Below, piece by piece: positions 25,919 to 34,174 of a stretch of DNA of 64,000 bases. The notes under the pieces were generated by a model that saw only the letters and a list, made by a program, of their open reading frames with translations, was not told the DNA's origin and did no database searches. Position numbers and translations under genes: made by a program. Location of the stretch: the NCBI GenBank assembly GCA_020073665.1, contig JAIQEU010000004.1:62001-126000 (forward strand). Reading direction: 5' to 3'. Position 1 is the first letter of the stretch, and the number at the start of each line of letters is the position of its first letter. The stretch is from Terriglobia bacterium (lineage in GTDB: Bacteria > Acidobacteriota > Terriglobia > Terriglobales > Acidobacteriaceae).

Positions 25919-26536
25919 ATGACACCATCGAACTCAAAGTCGCGATTTGAATTCACCGGCGGCAATCTCTGCCTCGACTTCGCCAATACCATCGACAACC
26001 GTGCCAGCGAGAATCCCAAAGACCTGCTAACCGCGTACACCGATCTGGTGGAGTGGGGCACGGAGGCCGGCGTGCTTCCGCCGACTTGCTTGCAGGGCTT
26101 GTATCGGCTGGCACTCGATACCCCCGGACATGCGCAAACTGCGGTGCGCCACGCCGTTCACCTGCGGGATGCGATCTACACCATCTTCGCTGCGGTGGCG
26201 GATCGGCGGGGAATTTCCGGCGCCGCACTAGCGGCTTTAAACGTTGCCGTGCAGGACGCTGGCGAGCATGCCCGAATCGCGCATACCAGCCGACGCTTTG
26301 CCTGGGAATGGGTCTTGCCGGGGGAGAGCCTGAACTCCGTGCTGTGGCCGGTGGCGCGAGCCGCGGCTGACCTGCTGGTTTCCGACGATCTGGCCTACGT
26401 ACGCCAGTGCGCTTCTTCAGATTGCACCTGGCTGTTCCTGGACAAAACCAAGAACCATCGCCGCCGCTGGTGTGAGATGCGCACCTGCGGAAACCGCGAC
26501 AAGGCGCGGCGGTACTATGCCAGGAAGAAGAAGTAG
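25919..26536 (+). CDS. ABATE-domain/CGNR zinc-finger regulator
   Basis: A 205-residue protein with an N-terminal ABATE-type stress-response domain (FTGGNLCLDFANTIDNR near residue 10) and a C-terminal CGNR zinc finger. The finger reads CASSDCTWLFLD, then 'RRRWCEMRTCGNRDKARRYY', with the four expected cysteines. These proteins are putative transcriptional regulators. The gene is divergent from the DMT exporter and likely regulates it. A hairpin terminator lies directly downstream. Confidence 0.9.
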   Translation: MTPSNSKSRFEFTGGNLCLDFANTIDNRASENPKDLLTAYTDLVEWGTEAGVLPPTCLQGLYRLALDTPGHAQTAVRHAVHLRDAIYTIFAAVADRRGISGAALAALNVAVQDAGEHARIAHTSRRFAWEWVLPGESLNSVLWPVARAAADLLVSDDLAYVRQCASSDCTWLFLDKTKNHRRRWCEMRTCGNRDKARRYYARKKK

Positions 26537-26542
26537 CCGGAG

Positions 26543-26595
26543 AAGCTCTCAGCTTGGCTTCATATGGCCAAGTGCTAACTGCTGAGGGCTTTTTT
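26543..26595 (+). terminator. Intrinsic terminator after the ABATE/CGNR gene
   Basis: AAGCTCTCAGC at 26543-26553 pairs with GCTGAGGGCTT at 26581-26591 (one G-T pair). The loop contains a second small hairpin (TTGGC/GCCAA). A T run at 26590-26595 follows. The gene's TAG is at 26534-26536. Confidence 0.72.
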
Positions 26596-26812
26596 CCTGC
26601 GTTCTGCATGCCTGCAAAACGCACTGATTACCTGCGAAACGCAGGTGTAGAGATGTCCTTTCGCACTAACGCCCTCGCCTAAGTGGTTGTCCTGCAGCAG
26701 ATTCAGCCGCTGGCCAGTTTTGCCATCCACGTGCACTTACCAAGGCTGAAAGCAGATGCGAGCGAGCGCTGGTCGAGCACTCCGGATAAGTCGCAGATGC
26801 GGAGGAGGTCCC

Positions 26813-27475
26813 ATGTCGATCCTATTTGTCCTCCTGATGTTCCTGCTGATCATCAGCATCAGCTACTTTCGCCGGCCGGAAGAGCGTCCAGCGGTTAAGC
26901 CGGAATTTTGGGCTGCCCCGCAAGCGCCGCGCATCGAGCGCGAGTACGGGTTCGAGATTCCCCAAGGGTATTGCTTCCATCCCGGGCATACCTGGGTGCT
27001 GAAGGAAGCTCCCGAGACCGCGCGCGTGGGTCTGGACAGTTTTGCCAGCAACCTGCTGGGCAAGATCGATCGTATCGAGGTGGCGGGTCTGAACCGCTGG
27101 GTCCGTCAAGGGCAAAAGCTGATGACGGTGTTCAGTGGCAGCCAGTCTCTCGACCTGCTCTCGCCGGTCGAAGGCGTGGTCACAGCCGTCAATCACGATG
27201 TGATCGCGGATCCCAGCCTCATCACGCAGGATCCCTACCGCAACGGCTGGATTGCCATGGTGAAAGCGCCCGATCTGGCGGTCAACCAGAAGAACCTGGT
27301 CCAGGGCACGATGGTGGCGCCGTGGCTGCAGAACAACATCACGCGCCTCAACGGCATGCTGGCCCAGGTTTCACCGGCGCTGGCGCAAGATGGCGGACTG
27401 CCGGTTAGCGGCCTGCTGACGCGGGTCACACCTGCATTGCGCGAGAAGCTGACGCAGGAGTTCTTCCTGTCGTAG
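26813..27475 (+). CDS. Membrane-anchored glycine-cleavage H-protein-like protein without lipoyl lysine
   Basis: A 220-residue protein. Residues 1-17 form a membrane helix (ILFVLLMFLLIISISYF). From about residue 60 it has the hammerhead/lipoyl fold of GcvH: 'HPGHTWVLKE' (GcvH HEWV), 'VGLDSFASNLLGKI' and 'SLDLLSPVEGVVTAVN'. Aligned with GcvH, the lipoylated lysine of the ESVKAVSDLY motif is a serine here, so it cannot carry lipoate in the usual way. GGAGG precedes the ATG at 26813. It is first in an operon with a HybA-like ferredoxin and a HybB/NrfD-like subunit. A structural role in the complex is likely. Confidence 0.82.
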   Translation: MSILFVLLMFLLIISISYFRRPEERPAVKPEFWAAPQAPRIEREYGFEIPQGYCFHPGHTWVLKEAPETARVGLDSFASNLLGKIDRIEVAGLNRWVRQGQKLMTVFSGSQSLDLLSPVEGVVTAVNHDVIADPSLITQDPYRNGWIAMVKAPDLAVNQKNLVQGTMVAPWLQNNITRLNGMLAQVSPALAQDGGLPVSGLLTRVTPALREKLTQEFFLS

Positions 27476-27506
27476 CGGTACCGAAGCACGAGGAAAGGAG
27501 ACGACC

Positions 27507-28250
27507 ATGGAAACCACACGAGCCATCCTGGTAGACATCACGAAGTGCATCGGATGCCGGAGCTGCGAGCAGGCCTGCAAAGAGGTCCACGGGTTCCCGA
27601 TGGAAACCGAGGCCAAGCTCTCGGTCACGGCACTGACGGTGATCGAGGAGCGTGGCGACAAGTTCGTGCGGCGGATGTGCATGCACTGCCAGGACCCGGC
27701 GTGCGCCTCGGCCTGCCTGGTGGGCGCGCTGAAGAAAACCGCGGCCGGGCCGGTCACCTACGACGCCTCCAAGTGCATCGGCTGCCGCTACTGCCTGGTG
27801 GCGTGCCCGTTCAACGTGCCGCGCTACGAGTGGTCGAAGCTGGTGCCCTATGTGAAGAAATGCGACATGTGCGCCCAGCGCCAGGCCCAGGGCCAACCGC
27901 CCGCGTGCGTGGAAGCTTGCCCGACAGGAGCTTCGATCGTGGGCAACCGGGACGAGATACTGGAAGAGGCGCAGCGCCGCATTGTGACCGACTCCAAGTA
28001 CGTAAAGCACATTTACGGCAGCGAGGAAGCGGGCGGGACATCGGTGTTCTTCATTTCCGATGTGCCGTTTGAAAAGCTGGGCTTCGTCGCAGCACCCAAG
28101 CAACCCATGCCGGTCCTGACCGCCAACGCTCTGGGCGATGGACCGACCGTGATCCTGCTGGGCGGCGCATTGCTCTCAGGACTGTACTGGATCACACAAC
28201 GCCGCGCGGAAGTGGCGCTGGCGGAAGCGCAGGATAAGGAAAGGAGCTGA
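27507..28250 (+). CDS. Four-cluster 4Fe-4S ferredoxin subunit (HybA/DmsB-like)
   Basis: A 247-residue electron-transfer protein with four complete cysteine groups: CIGCRSCEQAC, CMHCQDPACASAC, CIGCRYCLVAC and CDMCAQRQAQGQPPACVEAC. A C-terminal hydrophobic helix (TVILLGGALLSGLYWI, about 210-228) anchors it, as in E. coli HybA. Unlike HybA there is no twin-arginine signal, so it either stays on the cytoplasmic side or travels with a Tat-bearing partner. It should pass electrons between a catalytic subunit and the following HybB-like quinone protein. No catalytic subunit gene is nearby. Confidence 0.92.
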   Translation: METTRAILVDITKCIGCRSCEQACKEVHGFPMETEAKLSVTALTVIEERGDKFVRRMCMHCQDPACASACLVGALKKTAAGPVTYDASKCIGCRYCLVACPFNVPRYEWSKLVPYVKKCDMCAQRQAQGQPPACVEACPTGASIVGNRDEILEEAQRRIVTDSKYVKHIYGSEEAGGTSVFFISDVPFEKLGFVAAPKQPMPVLTANALGDGPTVILLGGALLSGLYWITQRRAEVALAEAQDKERS

Positions 28251-28253
28251 GCC

Positions 28254-29426
28254 ATGACAACTACTCGGTTTCCCAGAATCACCTTGTGGCGCATCATCGT
28301 GGCGGTGATTTTCGCCGCTGGCCTCTATGCCACCTACGCGCGGTTTGCGCTCGGCTTCAAGCTGGCCACTAATCTGACTGATCCCCAACCCTGGGGCCTG
28401 TGGGTGGGATTGGGGACGCTTTGCGGCGTGGGACTCTCGGCCGGCGGGTTTGCCATTGCCGCCGCCGTCTACCTCTTGGGCTTTGAGCGCTATCGTCCGG
28501 TGCTGCGGACTGCCGTGCTGGTGTCGTTCCTCGGCTACATGTCCGTAATCGTGGGCATGATGTACGAACTGGGGCTGCCGTGGAGGATCTGGCATCCCAT
28601 CGTGATGTGGAACCGCCACTCGGTGCTGTTCGAAGTCTCCTGGTGCGTGATGCTCTACACCACAGTGCTGGCTCTAGAATTCTCGCCCTCGCTGATCGAG
28701 AAGATTCCCTGGGCCGGATTCCGCGAGTTCTACCTGCACTGGCATCACAAGCTCCTGATCGCGCTGGTACTGGCAGGAACCCTGCTCTCTTCGATGCACC
28801 AGTCGTTCCTGGGCGCCCTCTACTTGATCACCAAGGGCAAACTGGATCCGCTCTGGTACAGCCCGTATCTGACCACCGAGTTCTACCTGTCGGCAATTCC
28901 CGCCGGTCTGGCGGTAACCATCATGGCATTGTATCTGTGCGTGCGTTCACTGAACGTGCGCCTGGACCTGAGTGTTCTTAGCGACGTGAGCCGGGTGATC
29001 GCGCCGTTACTGGCGCTCTGGGGACTGTTCCGAGCTGTTGACCTGATCACCCACGACGCCACACCATACTTGTTCATGTGGCGCGAGGAGACCCTCTCCT
29101 TCTGGGTGGAGATCGGACTGTTCGTGCTGGTGCCGGTAGTTCTTCTGAGCCGCGACAAAGTGCGGAATAACCCGCAATACCTGTACTGGACCTGCGCCCT
29201 GGTGGTGATGGGCTTTATGGCGAACCGGCTAAACGTATCCATCACCGGGCTGCAAGCCAGTTCCGGGGTCTACTACGTGCCGAAGTGGACCGAGTTTGCC
29301 GCTACGCTGGCAGTGCTCACGGCTGCGGTGATGGCGTTCCGTTACGCGGTCATCTACCTGGACATTCTGCCCAAGAACCCGCCGCGGCAGCGCTGGATGG
29401 TCGCAAACACGGCGGCGGAAGCTTAG
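28254..29426 (+). CDS. HybB/NrfD-family quinone-interacting membrane subunit
   Basis: A 390-residue polytopic protein with about ten transmembrane helices. Family features include 'GLWVGLGTLCGVGLSAGGFAIAA', 'VGMMYELGLPWRIWHPIVMW' and 'HWHHKLLIALVLAGTLLSSMHQSFLGAL', resembling the hydrogenase-2 HybB branch rather than short NrfD. It exchanges electrons with quinone and the ferredoxin encoded just before it (three-base gap). It is the last gene of the module; a strong terminator follows. Confidence 0.93.
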   Translation: MTTTRFPRITLWRIIVAVIFAAGLYATYARFALGFKLATNLTDPQPWGLWVGLGTLCGVGLSAGGFAIAAAVYLLGFERYRPVLRTAVLVSFLGYMSVIVGMMYELGLPWRIWHPIVMWNRHSVLFEVSWCVMLYTTVLALEFSPSLIEKIPWAGFREFYLHWHHKLLIALVLAGTLLSSMHQSFLGALYLITKGKLDPLWYSPYLTTEFYLSAIPAGLAVTIMALYLCVRSLNVRLDLSVLSDVSRVIAPLLALWGLFRAVDLITHDATPYLFMWREETLSFWVEIGLFVLVPVVLLSRDKVRNNPQYLYWTCALVVMGFMANRLNVSITGLQASSGVYYVPKWTEFAATLAVLTAAVMAFRYAVIYLDILPKNPPRQRWMVANTAAEA

Positions 29427-29459
29427 GGTTAGGAGTCAGTTGCTGGTCGTTGGCCTCCG

Positions 29460-29490
29460 AACCGGGAGCGACATGCTCCCGGTTTTTTTT
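29460..29490 (+). terminator. Intrinsic terminator after the HybB-like gene
   Basis: AACCGGGAGC at 29460-29469 pairs perfectly with GCTCCCGGTT at 29475-29484 around a five-base loop, with eight T residues at 29483-29490. It ends the 26.8-29.4 kb operon and also faces the convergent DUF4397 gene. Confidence 0.92.
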
Positions 29491-29499
29491 GTTGATGAC

Positions 29500-30177
29500 T
29501 TAATTCAGATCCGCCAGGGTCACGGACCCGTACCCCGCGAGGTCGCTGACCAACACAATGGTGCGGTTCTGGCCGGCCGTGAAGGTGACCGGGCCGATGG
29601 CGAGATATGAGAATGTATTTCCCGCGCCGGTGACAATGATCTCGTACAGGCCCGCAGTCATGGACAGGTAGGCACTCGTGGAATCGAGGCCCAGGTTGCT
29701 GATCGTAGGCGGAACCGACCCGGGAATCGTTCCCGGGGCCACGACATAGACGTCAACCCCGCCCACCGAGGGCATGTCGTTTACCAGGCGTAGCTGAAAC
29801 TGGCCCGAACTGGGCGCGGTGGTGTCGTCAACCAGCAAAAGCGGGGCAATGCTCGACACGAAGTTCGCCGAGATCAGAGTGTATTTCGTGCCGCTGTTGA
29901 GACTGACAGTTTCATCGACCAGGGGACTTGTGGAGTTAGTCGATTCGATCTGAAGGTGCCGTGAACCCGCGTTTACCGCCGCATAGTTTGAGGGCACGGC
30001 GAATGTCAGATTGCCGAATAGCGTGGTGCCGTCGACCAGGACGTTCACCGTGCCGGCATCAGCAGAGCCCTGCAAAACCCTTAGCTCTGTGTGATTTCCT
30101 CCTCCCCCGCAACCGACAGCGGTAGCCAGGGCGCTTACCAACAGTAAACACGCAGTCGTGCTGAATCGTTGGGTCAC
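29500..30177 (-). CDS. DUF4397 lipoprotein
   Basis: A 225-residue exported protein. A signal peptide ends in a lipobox-like ATAVGC followed by glycines, so the mature protein is probably lipidated. The mature part has DUF4397-type beta-strand repeats: 'LRVLQGSADAGTVNVLVDG' and 'LRLVNDMPSVGGVDVYV'. The start is taken as GTG 30175-30177, eight bases behind AGGAG; a GTG nine bases upstream is an alternative. It is likely a surface adhesion or scaffold protein; function is unproven. It follows the cupredoxin gene on the same strand after about 240 bases. Confidence 0.84.
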   Translation of the reverse strand: MTQRFSTTACLLLVSALATAVGCGGGGNHTELRVLQGSADAGTVNVLVDGTTLFGNLTFAVPSNYAAVNAGSRHLQIESTNSTSPLVDETVSLNSGTKYTLISANFVSSIAPLLLVDDTTAPSSGQFQLRLVNDMPSVGGVDVYVVAPGTIPGSVPPTISNLGLDSTSAYLSMTAGLYEIIVTGAGNTFSYLAIGPVTFTAGQNRTIVLVSDLAGYGSVTLADLN

Positions 30178-30369
30178 GTTGCTCACTCCTCTTCCGGAAA
30201 CTCACGGCCGCACTTGGGCTTGCGACGTACCTGCCCCCAGGCGTTGCCGGAACGCAACGCGTGAGAGTGCTGCCGTATGAATCGGAGATGTGATCTGAAC
30301 ACACGCCCGTGTGAAGTTGGGTAAAGAGTTCGTCAAGCTGGGTAAAGGTTTGTAACGGCAGGGGGCAGG

Positions 30370-30410
30370 GGCAGATCGCAGGTTCCCAGGCCCGCGACCT
30401 GCGATCTGCC
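30370..30410. terminator. Hairpin beyond the copper-protein gene
   Basis: GGCAGATCGCAGGT at 30370-30383 is exactly complementary to ACCTGCGATCTGCC at 30397-30410, with a 13-base loop. It begins ten bases past the stop of the leftward copper-protein gene and probably terminates or protects the 3' end of that operon. No T run follows. Similar GCAGG/CCTGC-containing words recur in the 13.23-13.35 kb gap, suggesting a dispersed repeat. Confidence 0.55.
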
Positions 30411-30420
30411 GTGCTTCCGA

Positions 30421-31173
30421 TCACATGCTGGGGCGGGCCTTGAAGACGAACTCCACCTGCTTCGACTCGGCGGCGCCGATGGTGATGGTTTGCGTCGCCG
30501 TGCCAAGGGTTTCGTGCCATGCCTTCAGGGTGTAGGTTCCCGGGGGAAGGCCCTTGAGGTCGAAGCTGCCGTTTTTCCCAGTCACCGCAAAGTACGGGTG
30601 CTTGAACACCGCGATGTAGCTGCGCATCCAGGGGTGCATGTTGCACTTCACCGGGATCGATATCTCCTCGCGGGCGAAGGTCTCTTCGATCTGGAGGCCG
30701 GGCGGCTGCGACTTGTTCCACTCACGGTTGTTGGCGGGCTGCGGATGGATGTTGTGCGTGGTCACGTCGTTGTTCACGACTTCCAACTCCTGGTTAGCGC
30801 GCATGGCGACCACATGGGGCTCATACAAGCAGCCTTTCTGCTCGATCACTGCCGGTTCGGTGGGAGGATCGAACGTACGGTCACCCAGGCCGCTGGCCAC
30901 GAACACGACCACGTTCTCAAGTCCGCCGTTGCCGTCGGCCACGATATCCGCGTAGCGGACGCCGGCGGGGTGCAGCTTGGCGCACTTGGGATCCTGCGAC
31001 ATGTCGATGTGGGTTGGCTTGGGGACTGTTCCTTCAAACTTCACTACGCCGGTCACCACCGCCGACGCGTTGCTTGGATTGTTGGGAGCGGAACCGGTAC
31101 GCGCGGCAACAACACTGGCGGAGCAGACCAGTAACACGACTGTTACAACGAGGGGGAGGTTATTTTTTTTCAT
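30421..31173 (-). CDS. Secreted type-1 copper (plastocyanin-like) protein with carboxypeptidase-regulatory-like domain
   Basis: A 250-residue periplasmic protein with a signal peptide (about 1-24). Copper ligands of a type-1 site can be placed at His140 (in VTTHNIHP), Cys177, His180 and Met183 (KCNMHPWM). After the cupredoxin part, residues 190-250 ('GSFDLKGLPPGTYTLKAWHETLG') form a carboxypeptidase-regulatory-like beta domain. The start at ATG 31171-31173 has only a weak ribosome site. It is the third gene of an operon with a diheme cytochrome and a cytochrome-barrel fusion, and is a plausible one-electron carrier between them and the inner membrane. Confidence 0.88.
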   Translation of the reverse strand: MKKNNLPLVVTVVLLVCSASVVAARTGSAPNNPSNASAVVTGVVKFEGTVPKPTHIDMSQDPKCAKLHPAGVRYADIVADGNGGLENVVVFVASGLGDRTFDPPTEPAVIEQKGCLYEPHVVAMRANQELEVVNNDVTTHNIHPQPANNREWNKSQPPGLQIEETFAREEISIPVKCNMHPWMRSYIAVFKHPYFAVTGKNGSFDLKGLPPGTYTLKAWHETLGTATQTITIGAAESKQVEFVFKARPSM

Positions 31174-31214
31174 AAGACACCAGCCTTCTATTTCTGGATT
31201 AAAATTTCTGCAGT

Positions 31215-32042
31215 TCACTTACCGGTTTCGGTTTTTGACCCAACCATGGCCGCTTCGCCATCCTGGCCATGGTTCGTCTGCAACGATCGGATGTAATGCA
31301 CCACGTCCCAAAGCTGGTCCGGCTTCAGGGCGTCGGTGAACGAGGGCATAGGGGTCCCGTCGAGACCGGTCATCAGGTCGCGGAACAGGTCGCGATCGGA
31401 CTCTCCACACTTGAAGCGGGATCCGGTCGTCAGGTCGTAAGGAGTGATTGGATATCCGCGGCTATCGGTGAGAGTGTGCGCCGAGGGACCGTTCCCGCGC
31501 CCGTCCTTGCCGTGGCAACTCCAGCAATTCATGTCCTGGAAAACAGCCGCGCCGCGTTGCGTGCTCTCCGCTGAGGCCGGAGGTTCGGCAGGGATGGGCA
31601 GCGCAGGCCCGGGTTGCTCCTCGTGAAAACGGGGAGAAAACGTTTTGATGTAGGCGATCAGGTCCGAGCGATCCCGGCTGGGAAGCGGGTTCCATGACGG
31701 CATGCCGCTGGCATGGATGCCTCGGGTGATAGTCGCATAGAGGTCGCTGTCGAGCGGCAGGCTCCCGCTCGCGGTTGAACGGCACTTGAATGTCGCCTGG
31801 GTAAAGTCGCGAGGCTTGGGATCGAGATAAGGCGCGTTCTCTCCGTTTCCGTCACCGCGTACGCCGTGACATCCCACGCAGTAGCGGCGGTAGAGCCCTT
31901 TGCCCCGGTGCTCCGGTTCAGTCAGCTTGCCTTGCGCGACCGGGTAGCCGGAACTGGCTCCGGCGTTCTGGGCCGAGGCCACACCGGTGGCCAGAGAGAT
32001 CAGCAAGATGCTGCAGTAAAGAATCTGGGGACGGATTCGCAT
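31215..32042 (-). CDS. Secreted diheme cytochrome c
   Basis: A 275-residue protein with a signal peptide (1-24, ending ASAQ) and two class-I cytochrome domains, with haem motifs CVGCH at 55-59 and CWSCH at 173-177. Candidate axial methionines lie in 'HASGMPSWNP' and 'DGTPMPSFTD'. Two further cysteines (FKCRS, FKCGE) occupy equivalent positions in both halves, suggesting an internal duplication. It is located 18 bases after the barrel-cytochrome gene and 41 before the copper-protein gene, so it is probably the periplasmic relay of this electron-transfer operon. Confidence 0.92.
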   Translation of the reverse strand: MRIRPQILYCSILLISLATGVASAQNAGASSGYPVAQGKLTEPEHRGKGLYRRYCVGCHGVRGDGNGENAPYLDPKPRDFTQATFKCRSTASGSLPLDSDLYATITRGIHASGMPSWNPLPSRDRSDLIAYIKTFSPRFHEEQPGPALPIPAEPPASAESTQRGAAVFQDMNCWSCHGKDGRGNGPSAHTLTDSRGYPITPYDLTTGSRFKCGESDRDLFRDLMTGLDGTPMPSFTDALKPDQLWDVVHYIRSLQTNHGQDGEAAMVGSKTETGK

Positions 32043-32060
32043 CGCGAAGTCGCTCTCCTC

Positions 32061-33401
32061 TCAGAAGGCAAAGTCAAAGCCCATGAACACGCTGGTGCTG
32101 CGCTGGTCCTGCCCATTCAGCGAGGTGAGTTTGGAGCGCACCGTCGCAACCTCCTGGTGCCAGGCCAGCCCGGCGCGGCTGTGCATGAACGGGTAATAGC
32201 GATATCCGAGGGTGAAGGCGTCGAGGTTGGCGAAATCTCCTGGGTTCGTGGCCAGTGCCTGCCGGGTCATGCGAACCAGTTCGTAGCGTCCGATGAACAC
32301 CAGTTGGGGGGAATAGGTGTAATGCGCTTCCAGAGTGCCGGTGTTCCAGACCGGCGATTGCGCGCCGTCGGGAAGCGTCTGATTGGCGGCGGTGGCGTTG
32401 GCCAGAAACACATTGTCAGAGGCACGCTGGACGAGGCCGGTGAAATCGAAGCGTCCCAGGTAGAAGCTGGCGTAAGCGCCAGCGCGATAAAACGACCGGT
32501 TGCCACGGCCGCTGCCCGGTATGGGCACCCCGTCCGAGGTGAGAAGGAATGTCGGCGCCAGCCCGACGTATCCGTACGCACCCACCCGCTGCAAGCCCAG
32601 GTGAGGCAACAGAAACGCCTGGCTGAGATGGAAGTAGCCGTCGTAGCTGCGCCCTCCGGGCAGCCCCAGTTCGCCATCGCTGCTACTGAGCAGCGAAAGC
32701 GCGTAGCGAGTGTGATCGTCCGCAGAGTGGCCCAGCAGTTCGGCGCCCAGCTGGTTGTCTCCCATGCTGGTCGGGGTGACGTCGCCGGGAGGCAGGAAGT
32801 GGTAAAGCTGGTAAAAGCCGCCATTATTGGACAAGGTCATGATCCGCTTCTCGGAGATGGGTAAATCCAGCTCGAACTTGCCGAACTTGAAGTTCAACCA
32901 CGGCGATCCGTGAAGGCGGTCGAGCCGCACCCAGGCGGACTCGAAGCTGATGGTGCCGCTATCCGACTCGATGGATGGCACCAGGAGGAAGGAAATGTTT
33001 TTCGCCAGCGTGCCGCCGGTCAGGATGTCGATTCCGGGCAAATCGAAACCGGAGGCATTGATGGTGCTCTGCTGCTGGCCGCTGGTGCCATCTCCCGGCA
33101 CCACGTCGCTAGCCACACGGCTGTTGCCCTCAAAGTGCCAGTGGGGAGTAATCCGCATGGCGACCGGCCAGTACGCTGGATTCTGGTAGAAGGGAGCATC
33201 CCGGTCGTTGTTCAACTGGTAGCCCTCATCCTTGAAGGTTTGGCCGAAGCTGTTCAGCTTGGGCCACGCCTCATGACAGGCCGAACAGGGTAGGCCGTAT
33301 TTGCGCGCGAATGCAGGGATCGCCTGGGCAGGTTGGACCAACGCCAGCGTCGCTCCTAGAAGCAACGCCAGTGCCCCAAGCTTGTTGGTCACGATGCTCA
33401 T
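32061..33401 (-). CDS. Monoheme cytochrome-beta-barrel fusion (Cyc2-like outer-membrane cytochrome)
   Basis: A 446-residue protein: signal peptide (about 1-27, ending AQA), one haem motif CSACH at 39-43 embedded in 'IPAFARKYGLPCSACHEAW', then 'PKLNSFGQTFKDEGYQL'. The remaining 380 residues show alternating polar/aromatic strands ending in Phe, as in an outer-membrane barrel. Fusion of a single N-terminal haem to a porin is the architecture of Cyc2, the iron oxidase of iron-oxidising bacteria, and the flanking motif resembles the Cyc2 pattern as I remember it. Length also fits. Broader relatives with other or unknown roles exist, so iron oxidation is only a hypothesis. It is first in its operon. 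Confidence 0.78.
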   Translation of the reverse strand: MSIVTNKLGALALLLGATLALVQPAQAIPAFARKYGLPCSACHEAWPKLNSFGQTFKDEGYQLNNDRDAPFYQNPAYWPVAMRITPHWHFEGNSRVASDVVPGDGTSGQQQSTINASGFDLPGIDILTGGTLAKNISFLLVPSIESDSGTISFESAWVRLDRLHGSPWLNFKFGKFELDLPISEKRIMTLSNNGGFYQLYHFLPPGDVTPTSMGDNQLGAELLGHSADDHTRYALSLLSSSDGELGLPGGRSYDGYFHLSQAFLLPHLGLQRVGAYGYVGLAPTFLLTSDGVPIPGSGRGNRSFYRAGAYASFYLGRFDFTGLVQRASDNVFLANATAANQTLPDGAQSPVWNTGTLEAHYTYSPQLVFIGRYELVRMTRQALATNPGDFANLDAFTLGYRYYPFMHSRAGLAWHQEVATVRSKLTSLNGQDQRSTSVFMGFDFAF

Positions 33402-33660
33402 GCTCGGTCCTCAGGGTTGGAGTATGCACAGCCACTGCGCTAGAGACGGCTACGGCAGCAGGAAACTGCGGATCATCATCGGGGAAGCAGCGCGAGTAGG
33501 TTGTCACCAAGCGGTTAACTGGACGTCATATTGTTGTCAAGGCCTGAGGTGGAGGCGCCAGTCCACGTTTGCAGCCAATTGGAAAGCTGGTGACAAACCA
33601 GCGGGCAAAAATGACAACCTGATGACAATTCCCCGGCGGGATGGGCTGGGGGTTGGAGGA

Positions 33661-34122
33661 CTAGCCCGGAGCTTGGCGACTGTCCATGAACGATTGCAGA
33701 ATCAGGACAGCCGCCATCTGGTCGACGACTTCGCCGCGGCGCTTGATCGACATGTCGGTCTCGCGCAGTAACCGGTTGGCTTGGGCAGAGGTGAGGCGTT
33801 CATCCCAGAGATGCACCGGCAGGTGGAAACGCCGGCGCAACTCCTCGGCGAAGGCTTGCATCTTTTCCGCCTGGATGCCTTCCTGCCCGCTCATGCGGAG
33901 CGGCAAACCCACCACGATTTCCTGTATCTGGTATTCCCGGATCACCTGCTCCAGTTGCCCGAAATCAAGGCGTTTATTCTGGCGATGGATGGTGGCCAGA
34001 CCCTGCGCGGTAATGCCCAACAGGTCGGAAACCGCCACCCCGATTCGGCGGGAACCGACATCCAGGCCCAGGATGCGCGGGTGAGACGGGTTCTCCGGGG
34101 TATTGGTTGGAAGAGAAGGCAC
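33661..34122 (-). CDS. ruvX: Holliday-junction resolvase-like protein YqgF
   Basis: A 153-residue RNase H-fold protein with the YqgF signature LGLDVGSRRIGVAVSD, 'EIVVGLPLRMSG' and 'LWDERLTSAQANRLL', plus a final DQMAAVLILQ helix. The acidic active-site residues are present. Homologues process pre-16S rRNA 5' ends and were first predicted as resolvases. The start is GTG 34120-34122; the ribosome site is weak. It is divergent from, and close to, the AI-2E family transporter gene. Confidence 0.93.
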   Translation of the reverse strand: MPSLPTNTPENPSHPRILGLDVGSRRIGVAVSDLLGITAQGLATIHRQNKRLDFGQLEQVIREYQIQEIVVGLPLRMSGQEGIQAEKMQAFAEELRRRFHLPVHLWDERLTSAQANRLLRETDMSIKRRGEVVDQMAAVLILQSFMDSRQAPG

Positions 34123-34174
34123 CTCAGGATTATATGTCGGGCACGAAATCGTGAAGTTAGACTACGATGTCTGG

